Positions 10,053-20,886 of a stretch of DNA of 64,000 nt are shown piece by piece (positions within the stretch are counted from its first letter, which is position 1; the number at the start of each line of letters is the position of its first letter). The DNA lies in contig CP036163.1 in assembly GCA_019056595.1 (NCBI GenBank), forward strand, positions 930,001 to 994,000. Direction: 5' to 3'. The stretch comes from Pectobacterium atrosepticum (GTDB lineage Bacteria > Pseudomonadota > Gammaproteobacteria > Enterobacterales > Enterobacteriaceae). Position numbers and translations under genes: made by a program. The notes beneath the pieces were generated by a model, which was not told the origin of the DNA, did no database searches, and worked only from the letters and a program-made list of their open reading frames with translations.

Positions 10053-11147
10053 ATGAGTCAGCTTTTCTCCCCCGTATCTCTTGGTAAACTCGAACTGCCC
10101 AACCGAATCATCATTGCCCCAATGTGCCAATATTCGGCTGAGGATGGTAAGGCGACAGCCTGGCATACCATGCATTTAGGTAACCTGTCACATTCAGGAG
10201 CAGGACTACTCATTATCGAGGCCACAGCAGTTTCACCAGAAGGCAGGATTTCCCCGCACGATCTCGGCCTGTGGGATGACACCACCGAACAAGCCCTTGC
10301 CAGCGTGATTCAGTCTGTCAAAACCTATTCTGCCATGCCCCTTGGCATACAACTGGGACATGCTGGTCGCAAAGCCTCGACGGGCGTTCCGTGGAGCGAA
10401 CGGGCATTTCTGCACCCGGAACAGGGAGGATGGCAGACTATCGCACCATCGGCGATTCCTTACAACGCCAGCGACGCTGCGCCACTGGCAATGTCAGAGC
10501 AGCACATCCGTGCGCTAGTTGATTCGTTCGTCGACTCTGCTAAGCGTGCGGACAGTCTGGGCTTTGACCTGATAGAAATTCATGCTGCTCACGGCTATTT
10601 ACTGCACCAGTTCCTTTCTCCGCTGACAAATCAGCGCACAGATAGCTACGGCGGATCGCTTCAAAATCGGATGCATCTGGTCGTTGAAATTTATCGCGCG
10701 GTACGTGAAGTTTTCCCTGCACATAAAGCCGTCGGCGTACGTATTTCTGCAACAGATGGTGTTGAGGGAGGTTGGGATCTGGAGCAATCGGTGCAGCTCA
10801 GTAAAGCGTTGCACGAATTAGGCTGCGATTTCATCCATGTTTCCAGCGGCGGGCTATCACCGTTACAACAGATTCATCCCGCACCTAATTATCAGGTGCC
10901 CTATGCTCAGCGGATTAAGCAAGAAGTTGGCATCACCACCATCGCAGTGGGGCTAATAACCGAACCAGAACAGGCAGAAGCGATCGTCGCAACCGGTGAG
11001 GCAGATGCTATCGGGTTGGCCCGTGCCATACTTTTCGACCCACGCTGGCCATGGCATGCCGCCGCCCGATTGGGCGCTCAGGTATCTGCGCCCGCTCAGT
11101 ACTGGCGCAGCGAGCCACGTTACGCCAGAGGTATTTTCAAGCAATAG
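10053..11147 (+). CDS. NADH:flavin oxidoreductase (Old Yellow Enzyme, YqjM-like)
   Basis: This 364-residue FMN-dependent ene-reductase has a TIM-barrel fold. Family marks are IIIAPMCQYSAEDG near residue 20, where the Cys tunes the FMN in the YqjM (thermophilic-like) class, plus HAGRKAS, HAAHGYLLHQFLSPLTNQR and VHVSSGG-type strands, with AIGLARAILFDP near the end. It likely reduces activated C=C bonds of electrophiles with NAD(P)H; the physiological substrate is unknown. It is divergent from trhO with 215 bp between. It differs from E. coli NemA, which is the classical OYE class. The family call is firm, the substrate is not. Confidence 0.9.
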   Translation: MSQLFSPVSLGKLELPNRIIIAPMCQYSAEDGKATAWHTMHLGNLSHSGAGLLIIEATAVSPEGRISPHDLGLWDDTTEQALASVIQSVKTYSAMPLGIQLGHAGRKASTGVPWSERAFLHPEQGGWQTIAPSAIPYNASDAAPLAMSEQHIRALVDSFVDSAKRADSLGFDLIEIHAAHGYLLHQFLSPLTNQRTDSYGGSLQNRMHLVVEIYRAVREVFPAHKAVGVRISATDGVEGGWDLEQSVQLSKALHELGCDFIHVSSGGLSPLQQIHPAPNYQVPYAQRIKQEVGITTIAVGLITEPEQAEAIVATGEADAIGLARAILFDPRWPWHAAARLGAQVSAPAQYWRSEPRYARGIFKQ

Positions 11148-11408
11148 CGGTAAAATATAATGTGCCAGGCGATCCTATCAGGGTCGCCTTTTCCCCACGC
11201 GACTACATAGCATGCCACCAAAGATCAAAACTCATTTTTTGGGAATGGTACGATTAAGGCCGTTTTTTGCATAAAAATCAGTCAATAAGATGGCAATAAT
11301 TTGTTTTATTGTCAAAGCACGCAATAATCTATCTTGCAGTTAACCATTAACTCGATTCTTTTTAACGGTTCGCGTGCTGACCAGCACCAAAATGTTGATA
11401 CTGAGGCC

Positions 11409-12329
11409 ATGACACAGATCCCTTCCTTCAATCGTTCATTGCTGCATCCGCGCTACTGGCTCACCTGGTTGGGCATCGGCATCCTTTACCTTATCGTTTT
11501 GCTACCCTATCCCGTACTTTATCGTATCGGCACCGCCCTCGGTCATCTGGCTATGCGCCTGTTGCCACAGCGCGTCAAGATCGCTGCACGCAACCTTGAA
11601 ATGTGTTTTCCACAGATGCCGCAGGCCGAGCGCAATGCACTACTCAGGAAGAACTTTGAATCTGTCGGTATGGGTGTGGTTGAAACAGGTATGGCGTGGT
11701 TTTGGCCGAATTGGCGTCTTGAACGCTGGTTTACGGTAACAGGCCTTGAGCACATACTCCCTGAGAACGAACGAGAGCAAGGAGTCTTGCTTATCGGACT
11801 GCATTTTTTAACGTTGGAACTCGGGGCGCGAGTTTTTGGTATGCACAACCCAGGGATCGGCGTGTATCGCCCGAATGATAACAAGCTGATTGACTGGTTA
11901 CAGACGTGGGGCAGACTGCGATCCAACAAATCCATGCTGGACCGGAAAGATCTTAAAGGAATGATACGCGCCCTCAAGCAAGGTGACATCATCTGGTATG
12001 CGCCAGATCATGATTATGGCCCGCGCAGCAGCGTATTCGCCCCTCTGTTTGCCGTAGATACGGCGGCAACAACCCGCGGTAGCTATATGCTGATAAAAAC
12101 GGCGCGCCCGGCAATCATCCCGTTTGTGCCGCGCCGCTTGCCCGAAGGAAAAGGTTATGAACTGCTGATTCAGCCTGCTGAACAAGGTGCGCCTGTAGAT
12201 AATGAAGCCGTGACCGCTGCTTGGATGAACAAGGTTGTTGAAAACAATATTCTGCTCGCACCGGATCAATACATGTGGCTACATCGCCGTTTCAAAACTC
12301 GCCCAGAAGGCGAGCCGTCCTTTTATTAA
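11409..12329 (+). CDS. lpxL: Lipid A biosynthesis lauroyltransferase
   Basis: LpxL adds a secondary lauroyl chain from acyl-ACP to Kdo2-lipid IVA at the inner membrane. The 306 residues, the same length as E. coli LpxL, begin [20 protein letters not shown]. An N-terminal membrane anchor lies at about residues 20-45. The catalytic HX4E motif is HFLTLE. The conserved stretch [20 protein letters not shown] confirms the LpxL rather than LpxM subgroup. The ATG at 11409 is chosen by homology; the upstream in-frame ATG at 11334 adds 25 unmatched residues. The Shine-Dalgarno (GAGG) is unusually close, 2 nt from the ATG. Confidence 0.94.
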   Translation: MTQIPSFNRSLLHPRYWLTWLGIGILYLIVLLPYPVLYRIGTALGHLAMRLLPQRVKIAARNLEMCFPQMPQAERNALLRKNFESVGMGVVETGMAWFWPNWRLERWFTVTGLEHILPENEREQGVLLIGLHFLTLELGARVFGMHNPGIGVYRPNDNKLIDWLQTWGRLRSNKSMLDRKDLKGMIRALKQGDIIWYAPDHDYGPRSSVFAPLFAVDTAATTRGSYMLIKTARPAIIPFVPRRLPEGKGYELLIQPAEQGAPVDNEAVTAAWMNKVVENNILLAPDQYMWLHRRFKTRPEGEPSFY

Positions 12330-12380
12330 CTTACACGTTCCGATTGCTCATTTCAGGAACTGCGCACTTTGTTACAGACG

Positions 12381-12414
12381 AAAAAAAGCAACGGCGACTG
12401 CCGTTGCTTTATCT
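12381..12414. terminator. Bidirectional terminator between lpxL and opgH
   Basis: The stem AGCAACGGC/GCCGTTGCT has a GACT loop, with an A run on the left and TTTAT on the right. It lies between converging genes. Confidence 0.88.
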
Positions 12415-12446
12415 CTCAGACTAACAATCTTTCACACTACACGCAG

Positions 12447-15011
12447 TTAGCTTTTGATATGCGGTGCAGGAAGTTTTTGGTAAAACTCAACCCATGCCGC
12501 ATACGCTTCCGGTTTTTGCCACACATGGTAGTGCATGCGCGATATTGTAACGGGATCGCTAAGCAGTGCCAGGCGCTGATTATTGCTCACCTCTTCCGGC
12601 TTACGATTCAAGGCCTCTCGCACATTCTGCTCACGTACGTCCTCAATCGCTCGGCTAAAGCGGTGACGCGCCGTCGCCATTGCACTGGCAAGAGCGTTAA
12701 CTGACGGATCAAAAACGGCCTGCATAAACCCGTCATCGAGTCTACGCTGGTGGTTCAATCGACAATATTCATCCGTAGCAACCAGTTCACGCGGTGGATT
12801 GAATTCTTCCGGTATCAGCAGCAGCTTCGCACGTTTACAACCCAGCCCTAATGCTGCACGACTCGAATAAACCGACACCACCGGCGACAAAATCAGTGAG
12901 AAGACAATCGGCGACAGCCACCACAAGAAGCGCAGATCCAACCACGCCATACCAATCGCCCAGACCAGTCCCAGAATCAGTTGGGAACCATGGCGCACAA
13001 ATGCCTCACTCCACGGCGTTGCGTCGTCGTCACGCTGTGGAGAATTCCACTGCACCGACCAACCGAGGAACGCGCTGACAACAAACACCGTGTGGAACAA
13101 CATACGAACCGGTGCCAGCAGAACCGAGAACAGCATTTCCAGCAACAGAGAAAGGAATACGCGGAAAGCGCCACCGTACTCTTTTGCACCTTTCGCCCAC
13201 ACCAGAATCACGCTCAACAGTTTTGGCAAGAACAACAGAACCAATGTCGTGGAGAAGAGGGCGATAGCCAGTTCAGGTCGCCACTGTGGCCAGACGGGGA
13301 ACAGCTGTCGGGGCTGCAAGAAGTACTGCGGTTCCATCAGCGTATGCACAACCTGCAACGCGGTAGAAAGCACCAGGAACATAAACCACAACGGTGCAGA
13401 CAGATAGGACATCACGCCAGTCAGGAAAACTGCGCGGTGAACCGGATGCATGCCTTTAACCAAGAACAACCGGAAATTCATCAGGTTACCATGGCACCAG
13501 CGGCGGTCACGTTTCAGTTCATCCAACAGGTTAGGCGGCAGCTCTTCATAGCTTCCCGGGAGGTCGTATGCAATCCAAACGCCCCACCCCGCACGACGCA
13601 TCAGCGCAGCTTCAACGAAGTCGTGAGAAAGAATCGCACCAGCGAACGAACCTTCACCCGGCAGAGGTGCTAGTGCACAATGCTCAATGAACGGTTTAAC
13701 GCGGATAATCGCGTTATGTCCCCAGTAATGCGACTCACCCAACTGCCAAAAATGCAGACCTGCGGTGAACAATGGGCCATAAACACGCGTCGCAAACTGC
13801 TGACAGCGCGCATACAGTGTATCCATGCCAGAAGCTTTCGGCGAAGACTGAATGATGCCAGCGTTCGGATTCGCTTCCATCAGTCTGACCAGAGATGTCA
13901 GACATTCGCCACTCATGACGCTATCGGCATCCAGAATCACCATGTAACTATACTGGTTACCCCAGCGGCGGCAGAAGTCATCGATATTGCCGCTCTTACG
14001 TTTGACGCGGCGACGGCGACGGCGATAGAAAATACGCCCTGCTCCCCCAACATCGCGGCACAGCTCCATCCAGGCTTTTTGCTCTGCTACACAGATATCG
14101 GGATCGTTACTGTCGCTCAGAACGTAAATATCAAAATGCTCAAGATTACCCGTCGCTTCAACCGATTCATACGTCGCACGTAGCCCCGCAAACACACGTT
14201 CTACGTCTTCGTTACAAATCGGCATGATTAACGCCGTGCGATGCTCAGGATTCAGGGCCTCGTCACCTACCGTCGTGGAAGAGATACTGTATTTATCTCG
14301 ACCAATAAGCAGTTGTAGAAACCCCATCAGCGCGGTCCAGAACCCAGCCGATACCCAGCAGAACAGTACCGCAAACAAAACGAGTATGCCGCTTTGCAGC
14401 ACATAAGGCAGCAACTGCATCAACGAACGCGTCCAAGGCTGCCCCGCCATTTCAAACGGATCGATCAGCGCCCAGCCCTGATAAGGCAGGATGGTTTTCA
14501 TGTACCACGTCGCGATCGCCGTCTGGAACAGCGTCAACGCCAGCAGAATATAGCGGCGAATTGTTCCCACCAGGCGCCAACGGTTCTCGGAAATTTTCTC
14601 TTCCGGGCTGTAATGAGGACGAGGCGGTACGGTACGCCCCAGCAGGCTTTCCCACCAGCGAATCAATGGGTTCGTCCGCCAAACATCTGGGAACATAGAG
14701 GCGCGGGTAATGACAGGCATCGCTTTTAATGCCGCCCGCCCTTCTCTGTCTGTACCGAGTTGCTTACCGTTGTCCAGACCATCAGCCCAAGCCATTTCAA
14801 GACGCGCCTGCACAGAATGTAGCGCAACATCGTCTTCAGCCTGAACATTAACTTGGTTACCTTCAGGCTGGCTACCTTCAGACAGGGCCTGATGCAAAAC
14901 GGCCTGATCGTTCCAGGCCGCTTGCGGTAATTTTTCGCGAAGAACCTCTGCCTGCTCGGCAGGCAGAGGTAGTTTCTCAATGTAATCGAGAGAAGAAGTT
15001 GACTTATTCAT
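12447..15011 (-). CDS. opgH: Glucans biosynthesis glucosyltransferase H
   Basis: OpgH is an inner-membrane GT2 enzyme that polymerises the beta-1,2-glucose backbone of osmoregulated periplasmic glucans from UDP-glucose and moves it across the membrane. The 854 residues contain multiple membrane segments flanking a cytosolic catalytic domain. The GT-A metal motif is DADSVMSGE, and the (R/Q)xxRW signature appears as RDRRW followed by CHGN. Its ATG lies inside the last codons of opgG (8-nt overlap), so translation is coupled. In soft-rot bacteria loss of opgGH abolishes virulence and motility, a known family phenotype. E. coli OpgH also inhibits FtsZ through its N-terminal region, which here begins with a different sequence. 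Confidence 0.97.
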   Translation of the reverse strand: MNKSTSSLDYIEKLPLPAEQAEVLREKLPQAAWNDQAVLHQALSEGSQPEGNQVNVQAEDDVALHSVQARLEMAWADGLDNGKQLGTDREGRAALKAMPVITRASMFPDVWRTNPLIRWWESLLGRTVPPRPHYSPEEKISENRWRLVGTIRRYILLALTLFQTAIATWYMKTILPYQGWALIDPFEMAGQPWTRSLMQLLPYVLQSGILVLFAVLFCWVSAGFWTALMGFLQLLIGRDKYSISSTTVGDEALNPEHRTALIMPICNEDVERVFAGLRATYESVEATGNLEHFDIYVLSDSNDPDICVAEQKAWMELCRDVGGAGRIFYRRRRRRVKRKSGNIDDFCRRWGNQYSYMVILDADSVMSGECLTSLVRLMEANPNAGIIQSSPKASGMDTLYARCQQFATRVYGPLFTAGLHFWQLGESHYWGHNAIIRVKPFIEHCALAPLPGEGSFAGAILSHDFVEAALMRRAGWGVWIAYDLPGSYEELPPNLLDELKRDRRWCHGNLMNFRLFLVKGMHPVHRAVFLTGVMSYLSAPLWFMFLVLSTALQVVHTLMEPQYFLQPRQLFPVWPQWRPELAIALFSTTLVLLFLPKLLSVILVWAKGAKEYGGAFRVFLSLLLEMLFSVLLAPVRMLFHTVFVVSAFLGWSVQWNSPQRDDDATPWSEAFVRHGSQLILGLVWAIGMAWLDLRFLWWLSPIVFSLILSPVVSVYSSRAALGLGCKRAKLLLIPEEFNPPRELVATDEYCRLNHQRRLDDGFMQAVFDPSVNALASAMATARHRFSRAIEDVREQNVREALNRKPEEVSNNQRLALLSDPVTISRMHYHVWQKPEAYAAWVEFYQKLPAPHIKS

Positions 15012-16572
15012 TAGCAGGTAGCTGATTGCTCCAGGTTTCAGTCAATGTCGTCTCGCCATTAACCAACGCAGCTCTCATTTCAGTCGGCTGTTTCGCATCT
15101 TTCACACGCACACGCAGCGTCAGACGCCAACCATGAGTTACTGGGTTATAGCGAACATTATTTTCTACAATCTCGCCGTTATCGCCGATGCTGACCTGAG
15201 AGGCTACCGGAGCGTTCTCATCCAACTCTTTCAAATTCGGTCCAATGAAATCAACAATATAAGCGATCGTGCCGTCAGGCTGGCGGATCAGGTTAGATTG
15301 TTTAACATCACCGGCAGAACGACGAGTCTGTTGGACATAAGCAATATTCGGGGAATGTAATTGATCTTCATCGCGCGTAAAGTGCAGACGATATTTAACA
15401 TCCAGTGGTTTGCCCGTTTCTGGCAACACATCAGGCGTCCAGAAAGCAACGATATTGTCGTTAGTTTCATCTGCGGTAGGGATTTCAACCAGCTCAACCT
15501 TCCCTTTACCCCACTCGCCTTTCGGCTCAATCCAACCGCTTGGACGCAGATCGTAACGGTCATCAAGATCTTCATAGGCGGTAAAATCACGTCCGCGTTG
15601 CAGCAGACCAAATCCTTTCGGATTTTCTACCGCATAGGTGCTCACAGACAGATGCTTCGGATTATTCAGCGGACGCCAAATCCATTCACCATTACCGGCA
15701 TGAATTGACAAGCCGTTCGAGTCGTTGAGCGCCGGACGATAGTTCAGCGTCGGCGACGGCTGGTTCGGCCCAAACAGATACATACTGGTCAGCGGAGCAA
15801 TGCCCAGCTTGCCCACTTTGTCACGCAGGAAGACTTTAGCCTGAACGTCTACTACGCTGTCACGCCCCGGATAAACGGTAAAGCGGTAAGCCCCTGCGGC
15901 ACGTGGAGAATCCAGCAGCGCATAAATAACCAAGTGTTTATCATTTGGTTTGGGACGTTCAATCCAGAACTCACGGAAGCGAGGGAATTCTTCGCCGGAA
16001 GGCAATGCGGTATCGATGGCAAGACCACGGGCAGACAAGCCATAAATCTGGCCTTTACCTACCACACGGAAATAGCTGGCACCCAGCATACTGACAATTT
16101 CATCGTTCTTATCGGCTTTATTGATCGGATAGAGAACTTTAAAACCGGCAAAGCCGAGATTTTTAACCGACTCAGGATCATGGTTAACGGGGCCAAAATC
16201 AAAGAACTCAGGAGCGTATTTAATCTCATCAACCGTTGTCGCGGTGACTTCATTAATTTTCACCGGAGTATCGAAATACATCCCCTGATGGTAAAACTGG
16301 AGTTTGAATGGCGTCTGTACATTATTCCAGTATGACTTATCGTTATTGAAACGAATTTGCTGATAGTCCGCAAATTTCATATCACGAAATTGCGCAGGAA
16401 GATTACTTTTCGGCGCTTCAAAACCCTTTTGTGCCAGCTTTTCAGCCTGCTGTGCAACGTCATCAATAGAGAATGCCCAAGCAGGCACTGCGCTTACAGA
16501 CAGCATAATGGCGGCAGACAGCCAGCGAAGGCTAGCAACCCGCTGTTTAAACCCAAATTTATTATCCAGCAC
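15004..16572 (-). CDS. opgG: Glucans biosynthesis protein G (periplasmic)
   Basis: OpgG is a periplasmic protein needed for assembling the branched osmoregulated glucans; recent work on the family indicates beta-1,2-glucanase activity. The 522-residue precursor has a signal peptide ending AWA at about residue 33. The mature protein starts [20 protein letters not shown], as in E. coli. The chosen start is a GTG at 16570-16572 preceded at once by an AGGGGGAG Shine-Dalgarno. That gives an N-region about 11 residues longer than in E. coli. It is first gene of the opgGH operon. Confidence 0.95.
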   Translation of the reverse strand: MLDNKFGFKQRVASLRWLSAAIMLSVSAVPAWAFSIDDVAQQAEKLAQKGFEAPKSNLPAQFRDMKFADYQQIRFNNDKSYWNNVQTPFKLQFYHQGMYFDTPVKINEVTATTVDEIKYAPEFFDFGPVNHDPESVKNLGFAGFKVLYPINKADKNDEIVSMLGASYFRVVGKGQIYGLSARGLAIDTALPSGEEFPRFREFWIERPKPNDKHLVIYALLDSPRAAGAYRFTVYPGRDSVVDVQAKVFLRDKVGKLGIAPLTSMYLFGPNQPSPTLNYRPALNDSNGLSIHAGNGEWIWRPLNNPKHLSVSTYAVENPKGFGLLQRGRDFTAYEDLDDRYDLRPSGWIEPKGEWGKGKVELVEIPTADETNDNIVAFWTPDVLPETGKPLDVKYRLHFTRDEDQLHSPNIAYVQQTRRSAGDVKQSNLIRQPDGTIAYIVDFIGPNLKELDENAPVASQVSIGDNGEIVENNVRYNPVTHGWRLTLRVRVKDAKQPTEMRAALVNGETTLTETWSNQLPANE

Positions 16573-16949
16573 AGCTCCCCCTGTTGGTGTGCTTCAATCA
16601 ACTAAAATCCATATTAATGGATAAGTTAGCCTTCCTACAACTTGATAAAGATATTGTTCATCATAATAGGTCAGCGTTTAAACAACGAGAACGCTAAAGC
16701 ATGATAAACCGGGTTGTAAAAATGGAAAACAGCCACGGACTATAGCGAATATCGACCTGCGCGGGCGTAGGATTATTCCGTTTACGCCTGCACCATGTAT
16801 TATTGCCCCACCGATAAAAGTCCTGACGGACAGTGACATCGGCTCACATACTGCTTGAAGCATGGCAGGTATAAACATTTGTGTAACAATACAGGGACAA
16901 GTAAAGTACACTTCCCGTCTGAACCCAGTATTGTTGAATTAAGACTGCT
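16573..16949. other. Divergent intergenic region, opgG to DUF2946 gene
   Basis: These 377 bp separate the opgGH operon from a divergent gene pair. No coding region or clear operator is visible. Promoters for both directions must lie here, but I could not pick a convincing -35/-10 pair. Confidence 0.65.
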
Positions 16950-17435
16950 ATGCCTTTGTCCGCATTACGACGGCGAAGTTTCCCAGCCTGGGTCGGCATC
17001 TTCGCTATTTTGACCATCTTCATTGCCCCAGTGATTTCACAAACACTGGTACTCCACGAGCACGGGCTTTATGAAGTTGGTACAACCACAAACAGTACGA
17101 CCACCACACATAGTACTACCGCGCATGATACAACTGCGCCCGCTAGTCACAGCGGCAGTATAGCTGAACCGCATCATAATCATACTGGCAACGCGATGCC
17201 CGAGCATCACTCGGCGCAATTACACCATTCTCCCTCATCGCCGTCCATGATGATGGATCATGCTGCATGCGGCTACTGTGTACTTTTTTCGTATACGCCA
17301 GCACTGTTCACAACAGACTCCCCTAATCCCATACTGACGTCATCTTTATCAGAAGCGTTGGTTATTCACTTTATTTCTCGCATTGTCCTTCCTGAACGCT
17401 ACGCCTCTCCCATCGTACGCGCGCCACCTTTCTGA
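16950..17435 (+). CDS. His-rich DUF2946 family protein
   Basis: This 161-residue protein has an N-terminal membrane/signal segment (about residues 12-32, WVGIFAILTIFIAPVISQTL). A Thr/Ser/His-rich low-complexity linker follows at 45-105, with many His in pairs (PHHNH, EHHSAQLHH). The DUF2946 signature DHAACGYCVLFSY comes next, then a second hydrophobic stretch. The His clusters and the CxxC-like ACGYC suggest metal binding, probably copper or iron; this is inference. The next gene, 83 bp downstream on the same strand, encodes a PepSY membrane protein that is also His/Met-rich. The two look like one functional unit. Confidence 0.8.
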   Translation: MPLSALRRRSFPAWVGIFAILTIFIAPVISQTLVLHEHGLYEVGTTTNSTTTTHSTTAHDTTAPASHSGSIAEPHHNHTGNAMPEHHSAQLHHSPSSPSMMMDHAACGYCVLFSYTPALFTTDSPNPILTSSLSEALVIHFISRIVLPERYASPIVRAPPF

Positions 17436-17536
17436 ACTATGCAGCATCATGCCTGCGGGCATTTATAACGCATCGCGCTATACCTTTTTCGGTATGGTGT
17501 TCGATCATTTTTTGCTAAATGATTTCAGAGGGTTTT

Positions 17537-19057
17537 ATGTCACACCCTAACCAGGCATCAGCCACTGCTGCCTCCAGCACGCGCCCAGCCAGAAAAATCG
17601 CGGGCGAAAAACATGCAATGGATAAGGTATCGCCACGTGCAGCGATCGTCGCCCTGTTCATCCGGCTTCATTTCTACATCGGTATTTTTGTCAGCCCGTT
17701 TATTTTCGTTGCAGCTCTGACAGGAACGTTGTACGTCCTGACACCGCAAATTGAAAACCGACTGTATTCGCACCTGCTTTTCACTGAAAGCCAAGGTACG
17801 CCGCATTCACTGGCAGAACAAATTCGAGCGGCACAGGAGGGACTCTCACACTCTCAAGATGCCAAGCTGCTTGCGATACGCCCTGCTCCCGTCACCGGAG
17901 AAACCACTCGCGTCATGTTTGCCTTGCCGGAATTGGGGCCATCGGAAAGCCGTGCTGTCTTCATTGATCCCGTTTCGCTGGAAAATCGCGGCAGTGAGAC
18001 TGTATACGGCACCAGCGGTATCCTGCCATTTCGTACCTGGCTTGATTACCTGCACCGAGGACTGCTGTTAGGCGATATCGGGCGTAATTACAGCGAACTG
18101 GCAGCGTCCTGGCTGTGGGTCGCAGCATTGGGCGGAGTTGTCATCTGGTGGTCAACCCGTAATATGTCGTCAGCAACCAAGCGGCAGAAATTGAAAAATA
18201 GCCAGACGACGGCAGCAAAAACGCAGCGCTTGCGTCACTGGCACGCCACGATGGGACTTAGCCTTCTACTTGGTTTGCTCTTTTTTTCCGTGACGGGGTT
18301 AACCTGGTCGCAATGGGCAGGAAGCAACATCTCTGTCGCACGCACCGCGCTAGGGTGGCAAACTCCATCGGTGAAAACCCAATTACCCACGCCGATGTCT
18401 CACCATGACATGATGCACGGGCATGATATGGCGATGACGGCGGATGAACACGCAGAACACCATGCGTCAATGCCGATGGAGGATACTGAAACCTATTCAC
18501 CTGAGTTATTTGATGAGGTGCTAACTGTCGCGCGTCACGCTGGGATTGATACCAATAAAATCGAAATTCGCCCCGCGACCAAGCCACACCGCGCCTGGAC
18601 CGTCAGTGAGATCGATCGTTCTTGGCCAACTCAGGTTGATGCCGTGTCGGTAAATCCAGATACATTGGAGATTGTGGACAAAACCGATTTCAACGCCTTC
18701 CCGCTCGCCGCCAAACTCACCCGCTGGGGCGTCGATGCGCACATGGGCGTGTTATTCGGTCTGCCAAACCAGCTGATTCTCGCGGCATTTGGCCTTGGGC
18801 TCTGTGCGATGATCGTGTGGGGCTATCGGATGTGGTGGATACGTCGTCCAAAATCGCGTCATGACGCGAATCCGGTCAACACACTAACAGCGGCATTGCT
18901 ACGGGTTCCTGTCTTTCACCGGGTGCTCATTGCGCTCATTACACTGCTGCTGGCAGTGAGTTTGCCCGTTATGGGGATCAGCCTGCTCATCTTCCTGCTG
19001 ATTGACGTTGTTCGGTGGTATATGAGCCATCCAAAGCAGGATATCGTCAAAAGCTGA
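17537..19057 (+). CDS. PepSY-associated membrane protein (putative metal or siderophore reductase)
   Basis: This roughly 506-residue inner-membrane protein belongs to the PepSY_TM family. It has a first membrane segment at about 40-65 (LHFYIGIFVSPFIFVAAL), a periplasmic PepSY-like loop, a second segment with conserved Trp (ASWLWVAALGGVVIWWSTR), a third following RHWHATMGLSLLLG, and C-terminal segments near 420-500. A His/Met-rich insert (HHDMMHGHDMAMT) occupies the second periplasmic loop. Some family members reduce ferric siderophores; the metal here is not known. GAGGG at 17528-17532 favours the ATG at 17537 over the in-frame ATG at 17519. Confidence 0.82.
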   Translation: MSHPNQASATAASSTRPARKIAGEKHAMDKVSPRAAIVALFIRLHFYIGIFVSPFIFVAALTGTLYVLTPQIENRLYSHLLFTESQGTPHSLAEQIRAAQEGLSHSQDAKLLAIRPAPVTGETTRVMFALPELGPSESRAVFIDPVSLENRGSETVYGTSGILPFRTWLDYLHRGLLLGDIGRNYSELAASWLWVAALGGVVIWWSTRNMSSATKRQKLKNSQTTAAKTQRLRHWHATMGLSLLLGLLFFSVTGLTWSQWAGSNISVARTALGWQTPSVKTQLPTPMSHHDMMHGHDMAMTADEHAEHHASMPMEDTETYSPELFDEVLTVARHAGIDTNKIEIRPATKPHRAWTVSEIDRSWPTQVDAVSVNPDTLEIVDKTDFNAFPLAAKLTRWGVDAHMGVLFGLPNQLILAAFGLGLCAMIVWGYRMWWIRRPKSRHDANPVNTLTAALLRVPVFHRVLIALITLLLAVSLPVMGISLLIFLLIDVVRWYMSHPKQDIVKS

Positions 19058-19089
19058 TTGATTCATGACCATCATCGCTCGACCCAGCA

Positions 19090-19145
19090 ATAAAAAAACC
19101 GCCCTTGTTTGCAACACAATTTGTGCAACACAATGGCGGTTTTTC
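19090..19145. terminator. Bidirectional terminator after the PepSY gene and the chemoreceptor gene
   Basis: The outer stem AAAACCGCC/GGCGGTTTT closes an arm that contains the direct repeat GCAACACAAT. A and T runs lie outside. It sits between converging genes. Confidence 0.75.
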
Positions 19146-19171
19146 AGCAATACACCGCTAGCGACAAGGGA

Positions 19172-20836
19172 TTAGAACGTGGTCCAGTCCGCCAATTCGC
19201 CTTTAGCAGACGTTTTTTCTGCACGGTTATTTTTAGGTGCAGCCAGCGCAGGCGTTTCCGTTTTTCTATTTAACGCAGCACTTTTATAAGATGCACCAAG
19301 GTTGAATACGCTGACCGTACGCGCGAGGCTATTTGCCTGATCCTGCAAAGAGAGAGCCGCGGCAGCAGATTCTTCAACCAACGACGCATTTTGCTGGGTT
19401 GTGGTATCAATCTGCCCAACAGCCAGATTGATTTGGTTGATTCCATCACTTTGCTCACGGCTGGCCTGCGCAATTTCGCTGATAATCCCTGTTACGCCCT
19501 GCACGTTCGTCACCAGAGAATTCATCGTGACACCAGTTTCTTCTACCAGCCCCATGCCGTCCTGTACTTTCTTGAACGAGTCATCGATAAGTTCTTTGAT
19601 TTCTTTTGCCGCCGTCGCGCTTCGCTGAGCCAGCGCTCGCACTTCGCTGGCGACAACAGCAAATCCTCTCCCCTGTTCACCAGCACGCGCAGCCTCAACG
19701 GCCGCATTCAGCGCCAGAATATTAGTTTGGAAAGCAATGCCATCAATCACGCCGATAATTTCCGCCATACGCTTTGACGAATCGCGGATGCCACGCATTT
19801 CCTGCGTTACCGTTTCCATCATCGCGCCGCTTTTCTTCACCGTTTCAGAAGCGCTGGCCGCAAGGTCTGTCGCCTGCGTCGTATTATCTGCGGTATTTCT
19901 TATCGTTGACGTCAATTGTTCCATCGATGACGCCGTCTCTTCCAGCGAACTGGCCTGCTCTTCTGTTCTGGCAGATAAATCCTGATTCCCTGCAGCAATT
20001 TGCGATGCGGCACTGGAGATCGTCTCTGCACCATCACGCACCTGGCTGACAATCTGTCTCAGGCTACCGTTCATATTATTTAAGGCGGACAACAGCTGGC
20101 CCGTCTCATCTGTACGGTCGGTATAGATTTCAGAGGTTAAATCGCCTTTTGCGACTTTTTCAGCAACACCTAGCGCTTCCCGTATCGGCTGGGTTACGCT
20201 GCGGGTAATCAATGAAGCAATAACCAATCCAGCCAGCGCACTGATTATAATGATCGTGGCAAGAACCATCAGCGCATTTCTATAGCTTTCCCCAACTTCT
20301 TGCGCTGAGGATGACATCTTATCATCCTGTATATCGATGAACTCATTCACTTTACTGGTGTATTTTGCTTGTGTAACACGCGTTACATTGAAATATTCTT
20401 CGGCAGCTGCATCAGTATTCCCTGCCGAGATCAGTGAAGAGAGCTTATTCGCTGACCCAAGGAAATCACGTCTGATGTCACTAATATCACGCAGTACCGC
20501 AACAGATCTATCGTCATTTACGGACTGATTTAAATACTCCATGAGTTCAGATATCTTTCCTGAACGTTCCTTATTCAATGCCAACTGTTTATTGATTTCA
20601 CTTTCTGATTTAAGTAATAGCAAAAGTTGTTGATTATTGAGATAACCATTCAGCTCATCAATGAGCTTATTACTTTTGACAGTTAATGGATAGTTTTGTG
20701 AAACAATATCATCCATTTTCTCGTGAAAATCACTTAGTTTTGAAATTGCAACGCTGCCAATTATCAAAAGCATTAATACCAGAAAAGAAAACCCCGCTCC
20801 TAATCGATATCCTATACGCCAGTTGGACAAACTCAT
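19172..20836 (-). CDS. Methyl-accepting chemotaxis protein
   Basis: This inner-membrane chemoreceptor of about 554 residues controls the CheA kinase. The first membrane segment lies at about 12-32, followed by a periplasmic four-helix-bundle sensor (32-188) and a second membrane segment near 190-212. HAMP follows, then a signalling domain with the conserved hairpin tip FQTNILALNAAVEAARAGEQ. The protein ends in DWTTF, which fits the xWxxF CheR/CheB tethering pentapeptide, so it resembles high-abundance receptors such as Tsr/Tar. The ligand is unknown. AAGGAG abuts an ATG at 20842 but is 6 nt from the ATG at 20836, so the latter is chosen. Confidence 0.95.
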   Translation of the reverse strand: MSLSNWRIGYRLGAGFSFLVLMLLIIGSVAISKLSDFHEKMDDIVSQNYPLTVKSNKLIDELNGYLNNQQLLLLLKSESEINKQLALNKERSGKISELMEYLNQSVNDDRSVAVLRDISDIRRDFLGSANKLSSLISAGNTDAAAEEYFNVTRVTQAKYTSKVNEFIDIQDDKMSSSAQEVGESYRNALMVLATIIIISALAGLVIASLITRSVTQPIREALGVAEKVAKGDLTSEIYTDRTDETGQLLSALNNMNGSLRQIVSQVRDGAETISSAASQIAAGNQDLSARTEEQASSLEETASSMEQLTSTIRNTADNTTQATDLAASASETVKKSGAMMETVTQEMRGIRDSSKRMAEIIGVIDGIAFQTNILALNAAVEAARAGEQGRGFAVVASEVRALAQRSATAAKEIKELIDDSFKKVQDGMGLVEETGVTMNSLVTNVQGVTGIISEIAQASREQSDGINQINLAVGQIDTTTQQNASLVEESAAAALSLQDQANSLARTVSVFNLGASYKSAALNRKTETPALAAPKNNRAEKTSAKGELADWTTF

Positions 20837-20860
20837 TAACATCTCCTTAATTAATTTTCT

Positions 20861-20886
20861 CTATCTGCATAAAAATATATAATTTA
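20861..20886 (-). promoter_or_regulatory. Candidate sigma-28 promoter for the chemoreceptor gene
   Basis: Read leftward: TAAA, 14 nt, GCAGATAG. The consensus is TAAA, 15 nt, GCCGATAA, so two bases and the spacing differ. It lies 25 nt upstream of the start codon. Chemoreceptor genes are typically FliA-dependent. Confidence 0.35.

Noticed and set aside
16678-16911. 77-codon leftward frame upstream of opgG
   Set aside because: No ribosome-binding site; it occupies the promoter region of two divergent genes and has no recognisable features.
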